The notes beneath the pieces are model-generated. The model searched no databases. It was given only the letters and a program-made list of their open reading frames with translations, and was not told the origin of the DNA. 64,000 bases of DNA. It comes from UBA2160 sp964588665. Its GTDB lineage: Bacteria; Chloroflexota; Dehalococcoidia; Lucifugimonadales; UBA1123. The stretch spans positions 1-64,000 of the forward strand of contig CAZPQQ010000004.1 in NCBI GenBank assembly GCA_964588665.1, written 5' to 3'. A program made the translations under genes and the position numbers. Below, in pieces: positions 35,397-44,838 of the stretch. Numbering within the stretch: the first letter of the stretch is position 1; each line of letters begins with the position of its first letter.

Positions 35397-36842
35397 TTAT
35401 GCGGACGCGCCGAGGCCCGCTTTCGCGACCGCCGCCATCTGCGAGAATTCGCCGCAGGATGCGCCTGTCGGAAAGACCTTGCCCGGATTGAGGATGTCGT
35501 TCGTGGCGAATGCAGGTTTGAGCCGCGCCATCGCGTCCAGGTCCGATTCGTTGAACATCAGGGGCATGTACTGTTGCTTCTCGAGGCCGATGCCGTGCTC
35601 GCCGGACAGAACGCCGCCGACCTCCACGCACATCTCCAATATCTTCCTGCCGATGGCCAGGGCGCTTTCAGTGTCGCCGGGTTTGCGCTGATCGAACAGC
35701 ACCGAAGGGTGCAGATTGCCGTCTCCGGCATGGAGAAGGTTGGCGATCGGATACCCGGTGTCTGCCGACATCTGCCTGATTCGCGAGAGGACCTCGACGA
35801 GCTTTGTCCTGGGCACGGTCCCGTCGACGAGGAAGTAGTTGGGCGCCAGCCTTCCTAACGCGCCCAGCACGCCTTTGCGTCCCGACCACAGCCTCTCGCG
35901 CTCGTCTTCGTCAGTCGCCGTGCGTATCTGCAGTGGATTGAATTTGTTGCAGACCTCTTCGATCGCTTCCGCTTCCTCCTCGACGGCCTCGGCGACGCCG
36001 TCGACTTCGACCAGCAACACTGCGCCCGCGCCCTCCGGATACCCAGCGTGGACTGCGGCTTCCGCCGCCTGTATGCAGAGGTCGTCCATCATCTCGATTG
36101 CGGCGGGAACTATCCCGGCGCCGATGATGCCCGACACGGCGGCGCTGGCGTCGTCCAGGTCGGCGAAAACGGCGAGCAGTGTCTTGACCGCTTCCGGGCG
36201 CCTCAGAAGACGAACAACTGCCTTGGTGACGATGGCAAGCGTGCCCTCGGAGCCAACGAGGATGCCGCGGAGGTCGTGGCCGGCGTTCTCGCGAGTCTCG
36301 CCTCCGATCCATTCCACGGAGCCGTCGGCCAACACCACTTCCATGCCCAGCACATGGTTGGTAGTCACGCCGTAAGCGAGGCAGTGGGGGCCGCCGGAGT
36401 TCTCGGCGACGTTTCCCCCAATCGTGCAAGCCCGCTGACTGGAGGGATCGGGCGCATAATACAGCCCGTCGCTCGCGACATGCCGTGTAAGGTCGATGTT
36501 GACGACGCCGGGCTCCACCACGGCGAGCAAGTTATCGGCGTCGACCTCGATGATGCGGTTCATGCGGGTGAGGGCGATCACGATGCCGCCTTGCTCGGCG
36601 ACGGCGCCGCCGCTGAGGCCGGTTCCCGCGCCACGGGCTACGACGGGCACGCCGTGGCTCGCCGCAATGCGAACGCAGGCCGACACCTCACCCGTGCTTT
36701 CGGGGATAACCACCGCCATCGGCAGGGCTTGATCGACTGACCCGTCGTACTCGAACACGACCAGATCTTCCGGCTCGTGCACCACGTAGTCGGCCCCGAC
36801 AACGCCCGCTAGCTCCTGGATGACAACCGCTCTGTCGGCCAC
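35397..36842 (-). CDS. glcD: Glycolate/lactate oxidase FAD-linked subunit
   Basis: A 481-residue FAD-linked oxidase of the GlcD/D-lactate dehydrogenase family. FAD motifs: VVARGAGTGLSGGAVAEQGG, PDPSSQRACTIGGNVAENSG, and GSEGTLAIVTKAVVRLL. The C-terminal catalytic cap ends in HAGDGNLHPSVLF and GEHGIGLEKQQYM, with the family's metal-binding histidines. It oxidises a 2-hydroxy acid and hands electrons to GlcE and GlcF. The start GTG 36842 is preceded by an AGGTG. It is the first gene of the operon and is divergent from the archaellin-like gene. Confidence 0.93.
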   Translation of the reverse strand: MADRAVVIQELAGVVGADYVVHEPEDLVVFEYDGSVDQALPMAVVIPESTGEVSACVRIAASHGVPVVARGAGTGLSGGAVAEQGGIVIALTRMNRIIEVDADNLLAVVEPGVVNIDLTRHVASDGLYYAPDPSSQRACTIGGNVAENSGGPHCLAYGVTTNHVLGMEVVLADGSVEWIGGETRENAGHDLRGILVGSEGTLAIVTKAVVRLLRRPEAVKTLLAVFADLDDASAAVSGIIGAGIVPAAIEMMDDLCIQAAEAAVHAGYPEGAGAVLLVEVDGVAEAVEEEAEAIEEVCNKFNPLQIRTATDEDERERLWSGRKGVLGALGRLAPNYFLVDGTVPRTKLVEVLSRIRQMSADTGYPIANLLHAGDGNLHPSVLFDQRKPGDTESALAIGRKILEMCVEVGGVLSGEHGIGLEKQQYMPLMFNESDLDAMARLKPAFATNDILNPGKVFPTGASCGEFSQMAAVAKAGLGASA

Positions 36843-36901
36843 AAGACACCTCGCTCCGGTGACATATGTTAGTGGATTCGACTTCGGTGGGCAACATTAG
36901 C

Positions 36902-36917
36902 AATTACGTTCGTAATT
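36902..36917. promoter_or_regulatory. Inverted repeat between glcD and the archaellin-like gene
   Basis: AATTACG-TT-CGTAATT, perfect seven-base arms in an otherwise GC-rich divergent region, 60 bases before glcD and about 200 before the archaellin-like start. A candidate operator for a GntR- or LysR-type regulator of glcDEF. The rest of 36843-37120 shows only the GGGAGG ribosome-binding site just before 37121. Confidence 0.4.
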
Positions 36918-37120
36918 TGCCCATCCTCAGTCGTGCGCGCGAATCCGTATGGGCGCCTGCACCAAGACGTGGCTGTTACAGGCTCCAACGTCAGGTCAAA
37001 AGGCAGCATCAGCCGTTTGGGTGTTTTCTTGGTGTTCCGGCGACGCTGTCGGGGATAGTCTGGAATTGTTAGCCGTACGAGATTGACATCCACCCCTGAA
37101 GCGCGGGAGGTAAAAGAGAA

Positions 37121-38211
37121 ATGAACGGAATCACGAGAGCATGGCAGCGTTCAAGTCCGACCCTGCATCAATTGGGCGGGGACCAACGGGGTGTAACGGG
37201 ACTGGAAACCGCGATCATCTTGATCGCGTTCGTGGTAGTAGCGTCTGTTTTCGCGTTCACGGTTCTGTCCACGGGCATCTTCTCCGCCGAACGAGGAAAA
37301 GAGACGATCCACGCCGGACTCCAGCAAGCCCGCAGCTCGGTCGAGCTCAAGGGATCGATCGTGGCCAACGGCGTCACGAAGAAAGTTCTGTCGACCGCAG
37401 ACATGACATGGACGGCGGCGAACTCCGCGTCGTCTACGATCGCCAACGACACGACCGACAAGAAGGTTGGCACGGCAAGCGCCGACCTCACGGTCAACGC
37501 CGATTTCGAAACCGGCCTGGTCGCCTACGAGAACGCATCGTCGACCTTCGATCTGAGCAGCCTGCAAACCGTGAAATTCTGGGCGAAGGCCGCGACCACC
37601 ACGACGGTCAACTACTGGGAGCTCGTCTTGGATGACACTGCCGGCTGCGGCAGCCCGCTCGAGGGCATTGGATTGCCTGTATTGACAGCCAGCACGTGGA
37701 GGCAGGTCACCTTGTCGATCACCGACAACTCAGATATGACCGCGGTGAAGTGCGTCGGCCTCAAGATACGGACCGACGACGGCAGCAACCTCATCAACCT
37801 AGACAACCTGGTCGCTCAGGGTCAGGCTACGACGATCCTCGTGACGTTGGCCAACGCTCTGGAGGGCGAGCCAGTGGACATGACGGAGCCTGGAGACGCC
37901 GACGCGGACGGCCTCGCCGACAGCGACAGCGACCACACCATGATCGCCACTTACACAGACAAGGACCAGGTTGCCCGCGACATCTACTGGACATCAACCT
38001 TCATTGGACAAAATGACAGCGACAATTTGCTGGAAGCCGGCGAAAAAGTCGAGTTGAGCCCACGCTTAGCGGGATCAGCGGCAGCGCAAGCTCTACCCCG
38101 GTGGTCGGTGAGACCAAATGGGACATCGAGCTCCGAGCGGCTGGCGGCGGATCGGTGGTGATTGAGCGCACGATGCCAGACCTCATCGAGCTCGTGATGA
38201 ACCTGAACTAG
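37121..38211 (+). CDS. Archaellin-type flagellin with inserted domain, frameshifted near the 3' end
   Basis: The N-terminus has a class III signal peptide: basic lead, then QRG-VTGLETAIILIAF VVVASV with cleavage expected after the glycine, followed by the helix continuing to HAGLQQARSSVELKGSIVAN, as in archaellins. The conserved barrel resumes at TILVTLANALEGEPVDM and runs through DIYWTSTFIGQNDSDNLLEA. Between them, residues about 68-232 form an extra beta-rich domain (WAKAATTTTVNYWELVLDD; RQVTLSITDNSDMTAVKCVG) resembling a jelly-roll or carbohydrate-binding fold. The uninterrupted frame ends at 38161, but a one-base shift near 38055-38062 restores the canonical end WDIELRAAGGGSVVIERTMP to a stop at 38211. 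GGAGG precedes the ATG. It would assemble an external filament; no other archaellum genes are nearby. Confidence 0.75.
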
Positions 38212-38241
38212 CCCGACCGCGGAGCAGCAACGCTAGAAACC

Positions 38242-38275
38242 GAAGAGGCGCGCCGATTTGTCGGAGCGCCTCTTC
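38242..38275 (+). terminator. Intrinsic terminator after the archaellin-like gene
   Basis: Perfect 10-bp stem GAAGAGGCGC / GCGCCTCTTC with a 14-base loop, followed by AATTT, 30 bases after the restored archaellin stop at 38211. Its placement supports 38211 as the real gene end. Confidence 0.75.
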
Positions 38276-38338
38276 AATTTGGGAGAGCACGCCCGCATCT
38301 CAGATTGCCGAACAGGGCGTGCGCCCGCGACAGCGCCG

Positions 38339-40387
38339 TTAGCCAACCAACTGTTGCGCCAGACTCCTCGAATCCGTCACAGGAAGCTGGCAGACGTATT
38401 TCTCGCAGACGTAGGCGGCAGCCTTGCCGTCCACCATCGGCCGATCGGACGTCAACGGGGATTCCAAACGTTCGGCGACATCCGGATCCGCTGACACGAG
38501 CACTCGGTTTGGCAGGTAGACCTCAAACACCGCCTGGGCCAGTTTACGGGTGTCGTCCGCCTTTCGGTGACCGACTATTGCGATCTCTTTCGGGCGCGAT
38601 AGGTGGAAGTCCAAGACGCAAAGCCAATGGCCAACTGCGGTCGGATGATGCGACATCAGGTATGCCGCCGATCGCAACGACGCGACTGCTTTTATCTCGT
38701 AATCGCGATTGTCGGTGACGACGGCCAGCCGGAGCAAGACGTCCGTTGCCATCGAGACGCCGGAGGGCAGTGCGTTGTCGGTTGCGTCGCGGGGCTTGAC
38801 GACGAGGCGTTCGTGATCGGCGCCGGTGTCGTAAAACTGCCCGCTGTCTTCGTCCCAAAACAGGGCGACCATCTCATCGGCCAAAGCAATGGCTTCAGTC
38901 AGCCAAAGCGGATCGAGATCGGCCTCGTGCAGCGCGATCAATCCGTCGATCAGACTTGCGTAGTCAGCGAGGTATCCCAGAAGTTTCGCCTCGTCGTTTT
39001 TATAAGTCCTTAGAAGCCTTCCGTTTTTGCGCACTGCGCCCAGCAAGAACGAAGCGTTCTTACGGGCAATATCGACGTATTCTGGCGACGCCAGGACGGC
39101 GCCGGCCTCGGCGAATGCGCGCAACATCAGGCCGTTCCATTCCGTCAGGACCTTGTCGTCCCGAAGCGGCGGCACGTGCTGCTGTCGAGCCTTCAGAAGC
39201 TTTCGCTTGGAGTCAGCGACGTCAGCGTCAAGGCGCTCCCGGCTCAGGCCCAACTCGTCGGCCAACGCGTCTCGGGACACCGCCTCGTGGAGGATTGTTT
39301 TGCCTTCGAAGTTGCCTTCGACGGTCACGCCGTACAGTCTGTTGACGAGACCACCGCGGTCCTCGCCAAGGACATCCACGATCTCGCCGGGACTCCAGAC
39401 GAAATACTTGCCCTCGACGCCCTCGCTGTCGGCGTCCTGGGCCGAGTAGAATCCCCCCTGGGGCGAAGTCATCTCTCGCCCGACGTAATCGAGAGTCTCC
39501 TCGACGATCCGGCGATGCTCGCGCTGGCCCGTCGCCTGGTAGGCGTGGAGATAGAGCTTCACAAGCAACGCGTTGTCGTAGAGCATCTTCTCGAAGTGAG
39601 GCACCAGCCAGGTTGGATCCGTCGAGTACCTGTGGAATCCGCCGCCAACCTGGTCGTAGATTCCTCCTCGAGCCATCCCGTCAAGCGTCAACTCGATTGC
39701 GTTCATCACGTCTGCGCCGCCGGTTCTGGCGTGATGCCGGAGCATGAACTCCCAGATCATCGGCTGCGGAAATTTGGGCGCCGCGCCGACGCCGCCGTGA
39801 ACGTTGTCGATCTGGTCGTCAATCGCATTGGCGGCGTCGTCCAGTGCCTCAAGAGCCAACGGCGCCTCGTCGTCCTCAACCGGCGCGACTATCGCGCGGA
39901 TGCGTTCGACGAGTTGGGTCGCGATCTCTTGAGCCTCGTTGCGATTGTCGCGATAGACGTCGGACATAGCCTGGAGCACCCGCGGAAACCCGGGCATGCC
40001 GGCCCGATCGGCGGGCGGGAAGTACGTGCCGCCGTAGAACGGCTCACCCGCCGGCGTCAGCATCACGGTCATGGGCCAGCCGCCTGAGCCTGTCATCTGT
40101 TGGACCGCGGACATGTATATCGAGTCGACGTCCGGCCGCTCCTCACGGTCAACCTTGATGCACACGTACAAATCGTTCATCAGTGCGGCAATCTCGTCGT
40201 TCTCGAACGACTCGCGCTCCATGACGTGACACCAGTGGCACGCGGAATAGCCGACGCTGAGGAGGATCGGTACATCTCGGTCTCGCGCAATGCCGAACGC
40301 CTCTTCGCCCCAGGGATGCCAGTCGACGGGGTTGTCGGCGTGCTGCAGCAGGTAAGGGCTCGTCTCGTGGATCAGTCGGTTCGGCAT
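38339..40387 (-). CDS. DUF255 thioredoxin-domain protein (YyaL/SPATA20-like)
   Basis: A 682-residue protein. The N-terminal thioredoxin-like DUF255 domain starts NRLIHETSPYLLQHADNPVD W and contains the CHWCH motif (SVGYSACHWCHVMERESF, about residues 45-62). The rest is an alpha/alpha barrel like N-acylglucosamine 2-epimerases or glycosidases (GGIYDQVGGGFHRYSTDPTW; FYSAQDADSEGVEGKYFVW). The human relative is SPATA20; the role is unknown, but a redox or sugar-modifying enzyme is assumed. It starts 15 bases after the stop of the thioredoxin/NHL gene, so the two are probably one operon. Confidence 0.9.
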   Translation of the reverse strand: MPNRLIHETSPYLLQHADNPVDWHPWGEEAFGIARDRDVPILLSVGYSACHWCHVMERESFENDEIAALMNDLYVCIKVDREERPDVDSIYMSAVQQMTGSGGWPMTVMLTPAGEPFYGGTYFPPADRAGMPGFPRVLQAMSDVYRDNRNEAQEIATQLVERIRAIVAPVEDDEAPLALEALDDAANAIDDQIDNVHGGVGAAPKFPQPMIWEFMLRHHARTGGADVMNAIELTLDGMARGGIYDQVGGGFHRYSTDPTWLVPHFEKMLYDNALLVKLYLHAYQATGQREHRRIVEETLDYVGREMTSPQGGFYSAQDADSEGVEGKYFVWSPGEIVDVLGEDRGGLVNRLYGVTVEGNFEGKTILHEAVSRDALADELGLSRERLDADVADSKRKLLKARQQHVPPLRDDKVLTEWNGLMLRAFAEAGAVLASPEYVDIARKNASFLLGAVRKNGRLLRTYKNDEAKLLGYLADYASLIDGLIALHEADLDPLWLTEAIALADEMVALFWDEDSGQFYDTGADHERLVVKPRDATDNALPSGVSMATDVLLRLAVVTDNRDYEIKAVASLRSAAYLMSHHPTAVGHWLCVLDFHLSRPKEIAIVGHRKADDTRKLAQAVFEVYLPNRVLVSADPDVAERLESPLTSDRPMVDGKAAAYVCEKYVCQLPVTDSRSLAQQLVG

Positions 40388-40402
40388 AAAATCGCGACCC
40401 GC

Positions 40403-41893
40403 TCAGAGACCGACAATGTCGAGGGTGGCGACGTCGAGCGTGTCGAGCAGCACGGTCCGGATGGCGTGGTTGTTGGTGTCTGCGACGAACATCCGGCCGT
40501 CCGAGACGCTGACGCCGCCTGGTTCGTGGAATTGGGCGTCGCTGGCCGGGCCGTCTTCGGCGCCCGCCAAACCAGACCCCAGAAAGACGCTGGCTCTCCT
40601 GGCAGCCGGTGAGATGCGCTTGATTCTGTTGTTGTAGGTGTCCGCGACGTACAGCACGCCGTCGTCGAGGTCGATGCCCAAGGGGTGTTGCAGTCTTACC
40701 TCGTCGCCTACGCCGTCTACATCTCCGAACGTGAACAGGTCCGTGCCCACGATCGTCTTGACGGCGCCGGACAGGTCCGTGTCAGCCATTCGGACGGCGC
40801 TGGTCTCGGAGTCGGTGAAGTACAGGACCTCTCCGTCGGCGACGATCCCGCTCGGTTGGGCGAGCTGCGCGGCGGTCAGCGGGCCGTCGACAATCCGCTC
40901 GCGACCGCTGCCGGCATGGGGTCGAACCTCTTGGGTCGCCAGATCCATCCTCCATAGCTGGTGGAGGCCTGCCATCGCTATGTAGAGAAACCGATCGGTC
41001 AAGGTCACGTCCCAAGGCGAACTCAGGGCCGTTTCCGGTCCCGGGCCGCCCTGGCCGAATCCGGATGCCTGTTCCCCGGTTCCGGCGACCGTGCGAACCA
41101 TTTTCGCCTGAAGATCGACCAGCCTGATGGCATGGTTCTTGGTGTCCGCAACGTACAGGTTCGTCCCGGAAAGAGCGAGACCCTGCGGGTCGTGAAATTC
41201 GGCGCTCACAAAGCCGCCGTCAGCCATGCCTTGGGCGCCTGACCCGATGGTCTGGATGGCTTCGCCATCTAGCGTCGTGATGACGATGCGGTTGTGATTT
41301 GAGTCAGAGATGTACAGCCGGTCGTTGGGTCCGTCGGCAAGGACCTTGCCGGGAAACGACAATGGCCGGTCCCATTCGCGCTCGCGCTCCGGCCTGAACT
41401 CCATTTCGCCCTTGCGCATAGTCCCGAGCTCGTCGCCGCTCGCGATCATACCCGCGATGAACTCTTCCAATGCATCGAACGTGAACTCGCCCTCGTGTTT
41501 GCCAACGACATTACCCGCCCAGTCGATGAACATCAGCGTCGGCCAGGCCCGGACACCGTACTGCTGCCACACCTGGAAATCCCGGTCGTTGACGACGGGA
41601 TGGTCGATTTCGTACCGCAGAACCGCCCTCCGCAGGTTCTCGGTCTCCTTCTCAGCCGTGAACTTGGCCGAGTGGACGCCAACGACAGTCAGCTCTCGGG
41701 AGTATTTCTCTTCCAGTTTCCGCAACTGCGGAAATACGTGCATGCAGTTAATTCAACAGTAGGTCCAGAAGTCCAGGATCACGAGTCTGCCGCGAAGGTC
41801 CGCCATTTTCAACGGCCGGTCAGTGTTCAGCCAATCCAGGCCGTCGACGAAATCAGGAGCGGAAACGGCGGCAGCCGTGGTGCGGGGTGACAT
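40403..41893 (-). CDS. Thioredoxin-fold/NHL-repeat protein, candidate selenoprotein (UGA at codon 47)
   Basis: About 496 residues if the in-frame TGA at 41755-41753 is read through. The start ATG 41893 has GGAGG ten bases upstream. Residues 35-60 read GRLVILDFWTYC-[TGA]-INCMHVFPQL. NHLRC2-type proteins have WTYCCINC here, so the TGA replaces the first cysteine of the C-x-x-C redox pair, giving U-x-x-C. After the thioredoxin domain (to about residue 140) come six NHL beta-propeller repeats (LYISDSNHNRIV; LYVADTKNHAIRLVD; LYVADTYNNRIKRIS; MFVADTNNHAIRTV). A SECIS-like stem-loop follows the TGA. Alternatives are a nonsense mutation or base error from TGC. It would act in thiol redox chemistry. 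The DUF255 gene follows by 15 bases. Confidence 0.7.
41717..41734 (-). promoter_or_regulatory. Bacterial SECIS-like stem-loop
   Basis: On the minus strand TTTCCGC-AGTT-GCGGAAA: seven perfect pairs with a four-base loop whose second base is G. The loop begins 25 bases after the in-frame TGA (41755-41753). Bacterial SECIS elements typically show a short stem, a small apical loop with G in its first two positions, and 16-37 bases between UGA and loop, so all three features fit. Confidence 0.6.
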
Positions 41894-42115
41894 GATGAGG
41901 TTTCCTCCGGGCGTAGCAGTTCGCCGTATTGCGTCACGAGTCTGAATCCGATTATGACAGAGGGCGGGCATACGCGACCAGTAATTCGCCTGCAACGCCC
42001 GTGCTCAGCGCATGTCACGCCGCAGCGGATAACGCCCCGCGTGCACGATTGCCGGCACACCACGTGTTAGCATTGTCGCGATGCATTTCCTACGGATCCC
42101 GCCCAACCTCGGACC

Positions 42116-43465
42116 GTGCCCACCTTGAGTCCCCGTAGTAGAGTTTCTTCGGACTCGGACATCGAGGCGTCGGACGCGATTGCCAGCAGGGGATTCCGGC
42201 TGCCACTGGCTCCGGGCCGAACGCCTTTCTACTACGGCTGGGTGATCCTGGCGGTTGCCACGGTGGCCAACTTCGCGTCTTCGCCGGGGCAGACTTACAC
42301 CTTCTCTGTATTCCTCGAACACTTCCGCAGCGATCTGGGCCTGCCGTCGACGCTGATCTCGACTCTGTACCTGATTGGCACCGTCACCGCGTCCGTGATG
42401 ATCGTGGGCATCGGTCGCGTCCTCGATCTGCTGGGCGGACGGGTGATGTTGGTCGTTTCGGGCTTGTTGATCGGATTCGGGGCGCTGTGGATGAGCCAGG
42501 TCTCGGGCGCCGTCGAATTGCTGATCGGATTCGCGATGATGCGAACGCTAGGGCAGGGGTCGTTGTCGCTGATTCCAACGACCTTGGTGTCGATCTGGTT
42601 CGTGCGAAACCGTGCTCGAGCGCTCGCTATCGTGGGACTGGGCGGAGCGGTCGCCGGCGGGGTGTTCCCGATCATGTCGAGCTGGCTCATATCCGTTTTC
42701 GACTGGCGCGGCGCGTGGGTCGCCATCGCGATCATCGTGTGGTCAATCCTGCTCCTCCCGGCCGCTGTGCTCGTGCGACGAAGCCCGGAGTCGGTCGGGC
42801 TGACGCCTGACGGGGAGAAGCCACAGGCGACGCGAGCAAGCGGCGGTCAATCGACGGTCGAAGAGTTCGCGTTCACGGTCCGAGAGGCGGTCCGGACGCG
42901 ATCTTTGTGGCTGTTGATGTTCGCCGCGACCGCGCAGTCGATGGTCGCGACCGGCCTGATGTTCCACCAGATATCGCTGTTCGGCGCCCGCGGTCTGTCG
43001 AGCTCGACGGCGGCGGGAGTATTCGGCGTGATCGCGCCCGCTATGATCGCAGGCCAGTTCTTTTCGGGGTTCCTAGCGGAGCGGTACCCGCTCAGGTACA
43101 TGGTGGCAGCGGCGCAACTGTTCCTCACGGCAACAGTGCTGTTCACATTCCTGGTGTCCGCTCCGTGGCACGTGTTTCTATACGGAGCGATTCTCGGGCT
43201 GACGACCGGCTTCCTGATGAACAGCATGATGGCGATCTGGCCGCAGTACTACGGTCGAGAGCACCTGGGCAGCATCCGAGGCGTAACGCAGTTCGCGAGC
43301 ATGGCCGCATCCGCAGCGGGCCCGCTTCCGCTGGCCGTCGCCTTCGACGTCACCGACTCGTACACCGCGGGTTTGGTCGTATTCGCGATCGTACCGCTGG
43401 TGTGCGGAGTGGCCGCGCTGCTGGCGGTTCGGCCGACGTTGCCGGTGCGGCTGGCGCCGCGGTAG
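42116..43465 (+). CDS. MFS transporter (OFA/monocarboxylate-like)
   Basis: A 449-residue, 12-helix transporter starting at GTG 42116. The first helix begins PFYYGWVILAVATVANFAS and is followed by SVFLEHFRSDLGLPSTLIST, a pattern of the OFA/MCT-like branch. Motif A-like GRVLDLLGGRVMLV follows helix 2. A 40-residue charged loop (PDGEKPQATRASGGQSTVEE) separates the halves. Substrates in this branch are mono- and dicarboxylates; nothing nearby fixes the substrate, although glcDEF (hydroxy acids) is only 5 kb away. Divergent from the candidate selenoprotein gene. Confidence 0.83.
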   Translation: MPTLSPRSRVSSDSDIEASDAIASRGFRLPLAPGRTPFYYGWVILAVATVANFASSPGQTYTFSVFLEHFRSDLGLPSTLISTLYLIGTVTASVMIVGIGRVLDLLGGRVMLVVSGLLIGFGALWMSQVSGAVELLIGFAMMRTLGQGSLSLIPTTLVSIWFVRNRARALAIVGLGGAVAGGVFPIMSSWLISVFDWRGAWVAIAIIVWSILLLPAAVLVRRSPESVGLTPDGEKPQATRASGGQSTVEEFAFTVREAVRTRSLWLLMFAATAQSMVATGLMFHQISLFGARGLSSSTAAGVFGVIAPAMIAGQFFSGFLAERYPLRYMVAAAQLFLTATVLFTFLVSAPWHVFLYGAILGLTTGFLMNSMMAIWPQYYGREHLGSIRGVTQFASMAASAAGPLPLAVAFDVTDSYTAGLVVFAIVPLVCGVAALLAVRPTLPVRLAPR

Positions 43466-43650
43466 AGTCGGTTGATGCGCGACGGTCGGCGGGAAGTTTC
43501 ACTATCTTCGCTTGGGGGTTTCTGACGCGCGACCGGTGTTTGGGAAACAAACTGGCGGCGGCGCTGTGCTTGCTAAGCCACGGGACAGTCGGAACACGCA
43601 CAGTCGCCCGTATAGAGGGCAAACTCCCGCGATGGCGCAGACCCGCATCG

Positions 43651-43740
43651 ATGAAACAAAAGCTACTGAAGTGTTGCATCAAGCCGGATAGAACACGGCG
43701 GGTGTCGCAAAGCTATTTAACAAACACGTTGTCTCTGTGA
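43651..43740 (+). repeat. ATGAAACAAAAG element, short copy
   Basis: Begins TCG-ATGAAACAAAAG and could encode a 29-residue peptide starting MKQKLLKCC. It shares its first 12 bases and the TGTTGCA part with elements at 44709 and 57513 and, more weakly, 46086. It lies in the 247-base space between the MFS and HNH genes and overlaps the 3' end of the HNH gene. It is annotated as a repeat rather than a gene. Confidence 0.45.
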
Positions 43741-44591
43741 TATCGGATGAACTCTGGTTTCGGTGGATGTTTCAACGGGGCCGCAGCGGTGTGCCCGTCA
43801 ATCGCATTTAATGCGTTCCTGACGTACTGGCTGAGCTCCACGGTGCGAGGACGACAGATCACGCGCATTGAGTCACTGAATGTGAAATAACCTTTGTCGA
43901 ACAACGCATCATACAACGTCGATAGGCACAACCCGTTGGATGGATCAAGCCGGGACTCAACGCGTGCCGACCACGGGACTATGTGGCTCGCGACCAATAG
44001 ATCCGTTTCTGTCGTTTCGGTCAGGCAACATTGAGATCCGTAGCTCGTCAAGACTCGCCTTCTGAAAACGGACTGTTTGAGTCTCGCCGAGATTTCCGTG
44101 GGGTAGTTTTCGATCGCATAGTCGTCCAAGGGGTTTTGATGTTCAGGATCTGTGGGTTCGATCGTCGGCTCGAAAAGATCCGCTCTGCCATAATACGAAC
44201 TCACGTCCACCTTAGGAGCGGCGTTGTTGACTTGCAGCATATGGCCCCTGATCGTCCCGACCCACCTCCTTGCGTTGGACTTACTACTTACGGATAAGGA
44301 GTCCTCGGTGAACAGATGACTGACTGCCTGGTAAGGCATGACATAGAAATTCCGTGGTTCGTACTCATTGCCGATGATGATCAAACTGAAGCTGGACGCA
44401 AAGCGTCGGATGTAATCTTGCATCGTGCGACGCGCGAAATTGAATTTATGTTCTGGTGTCGTGGCCATGAGCACATAGTTAGCTCGTTTGAGTTCAGATT
44501 TTCGAGCAAATGCAAGATTCGACATGGCTTCAAGCTCCATCGTTGAGGCATTCGGCCCAATATGATGTTCGATGGCAATGACTAGGCACAC
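43713..44591 (-). CDS. HNH endonuclease family protein
   Basis: A 292-residue protein. The C-terminal 110 residues form an HNH_2-type nuclease domain: YGSQCCLTETTETDLLVASH then IVPWSARVESRLDPSNGLCL then STLYDALFDKGYFT, with the histidine of SHIVPW, the asparagine of NGLCL and the downstream aspartate of the beta-beta-alpha metal site. The N-terminal part is unassigned; similar proteins occur as solitary or restriction-linked nucleases. The gene is AT-richer than the surrounding metabolic genes, suggesting transfer. The first ATG (44591) is used; internal methionines at LEAMSNL are possible starts. Confidence 0.8.
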   Translation of the reverse strand: MCLVIAIEHHIGPNASTMELEAMSNLAFARKSELKRANYVLMATTPEHKFNFARRTMQDYIRRFASSFSLIIIGNEYEPRNFYVMPYQAVSHLFTEDSLSVSSKSNARRWVGTIRGHMLQVNNAAPKVDVSSYYGRADLFEPTIEPTDPEHQNPLDDYAIENYPTEISARLKQSVFRRRVLTSYGSQCCLTETTETDLLVASHIVPWSARVESRLDPSNGLCLSTLYDALFDKGYFTFSDSMRVICRPRTVELSQYVRNALNAIDGHTAAAPLKHPPKPEFIRYHRDNVFVK

Positions 44592-44708
44592 ATTAGACTA
44601 GAGTATTTGGCGTGCACACGGGATTTATATCATGAGACGATTCCCGAAATCCAATCTGGTCATGAGCGACGCACCTGGGATCCTGAGAAACTCGGACAGC
44701 TCGAGTCG

Positions 44709-44838
44709 ATGAAACAAAAGATGACCATCTGTTGCACGGTCGCCGGCCGGTTGCCGGATCCTAGGCACGAGTCGCCCGTCGGGAATTGACGCGGCGAATT
44801 GCAAAATGAAACCACGTACACAGCATTCTGTTGCACCG
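44709..44838 (+). repeat. About 130-bp duplicated intergenic element, copy 1
   Basis: Starts ATGAAACAAAAGATGACCAT and ends around the block ACGTACACAGCATTCTGTTG. The second copy at 57513-57642 has the same two conserved blocks at exactly the same 97-base spacing, with a more diverged middle. The first block can encode a 26-residue peptide beginning MKQKMTICC; the second overlaps the start of the 44806 gene. Confidence 0.65.
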
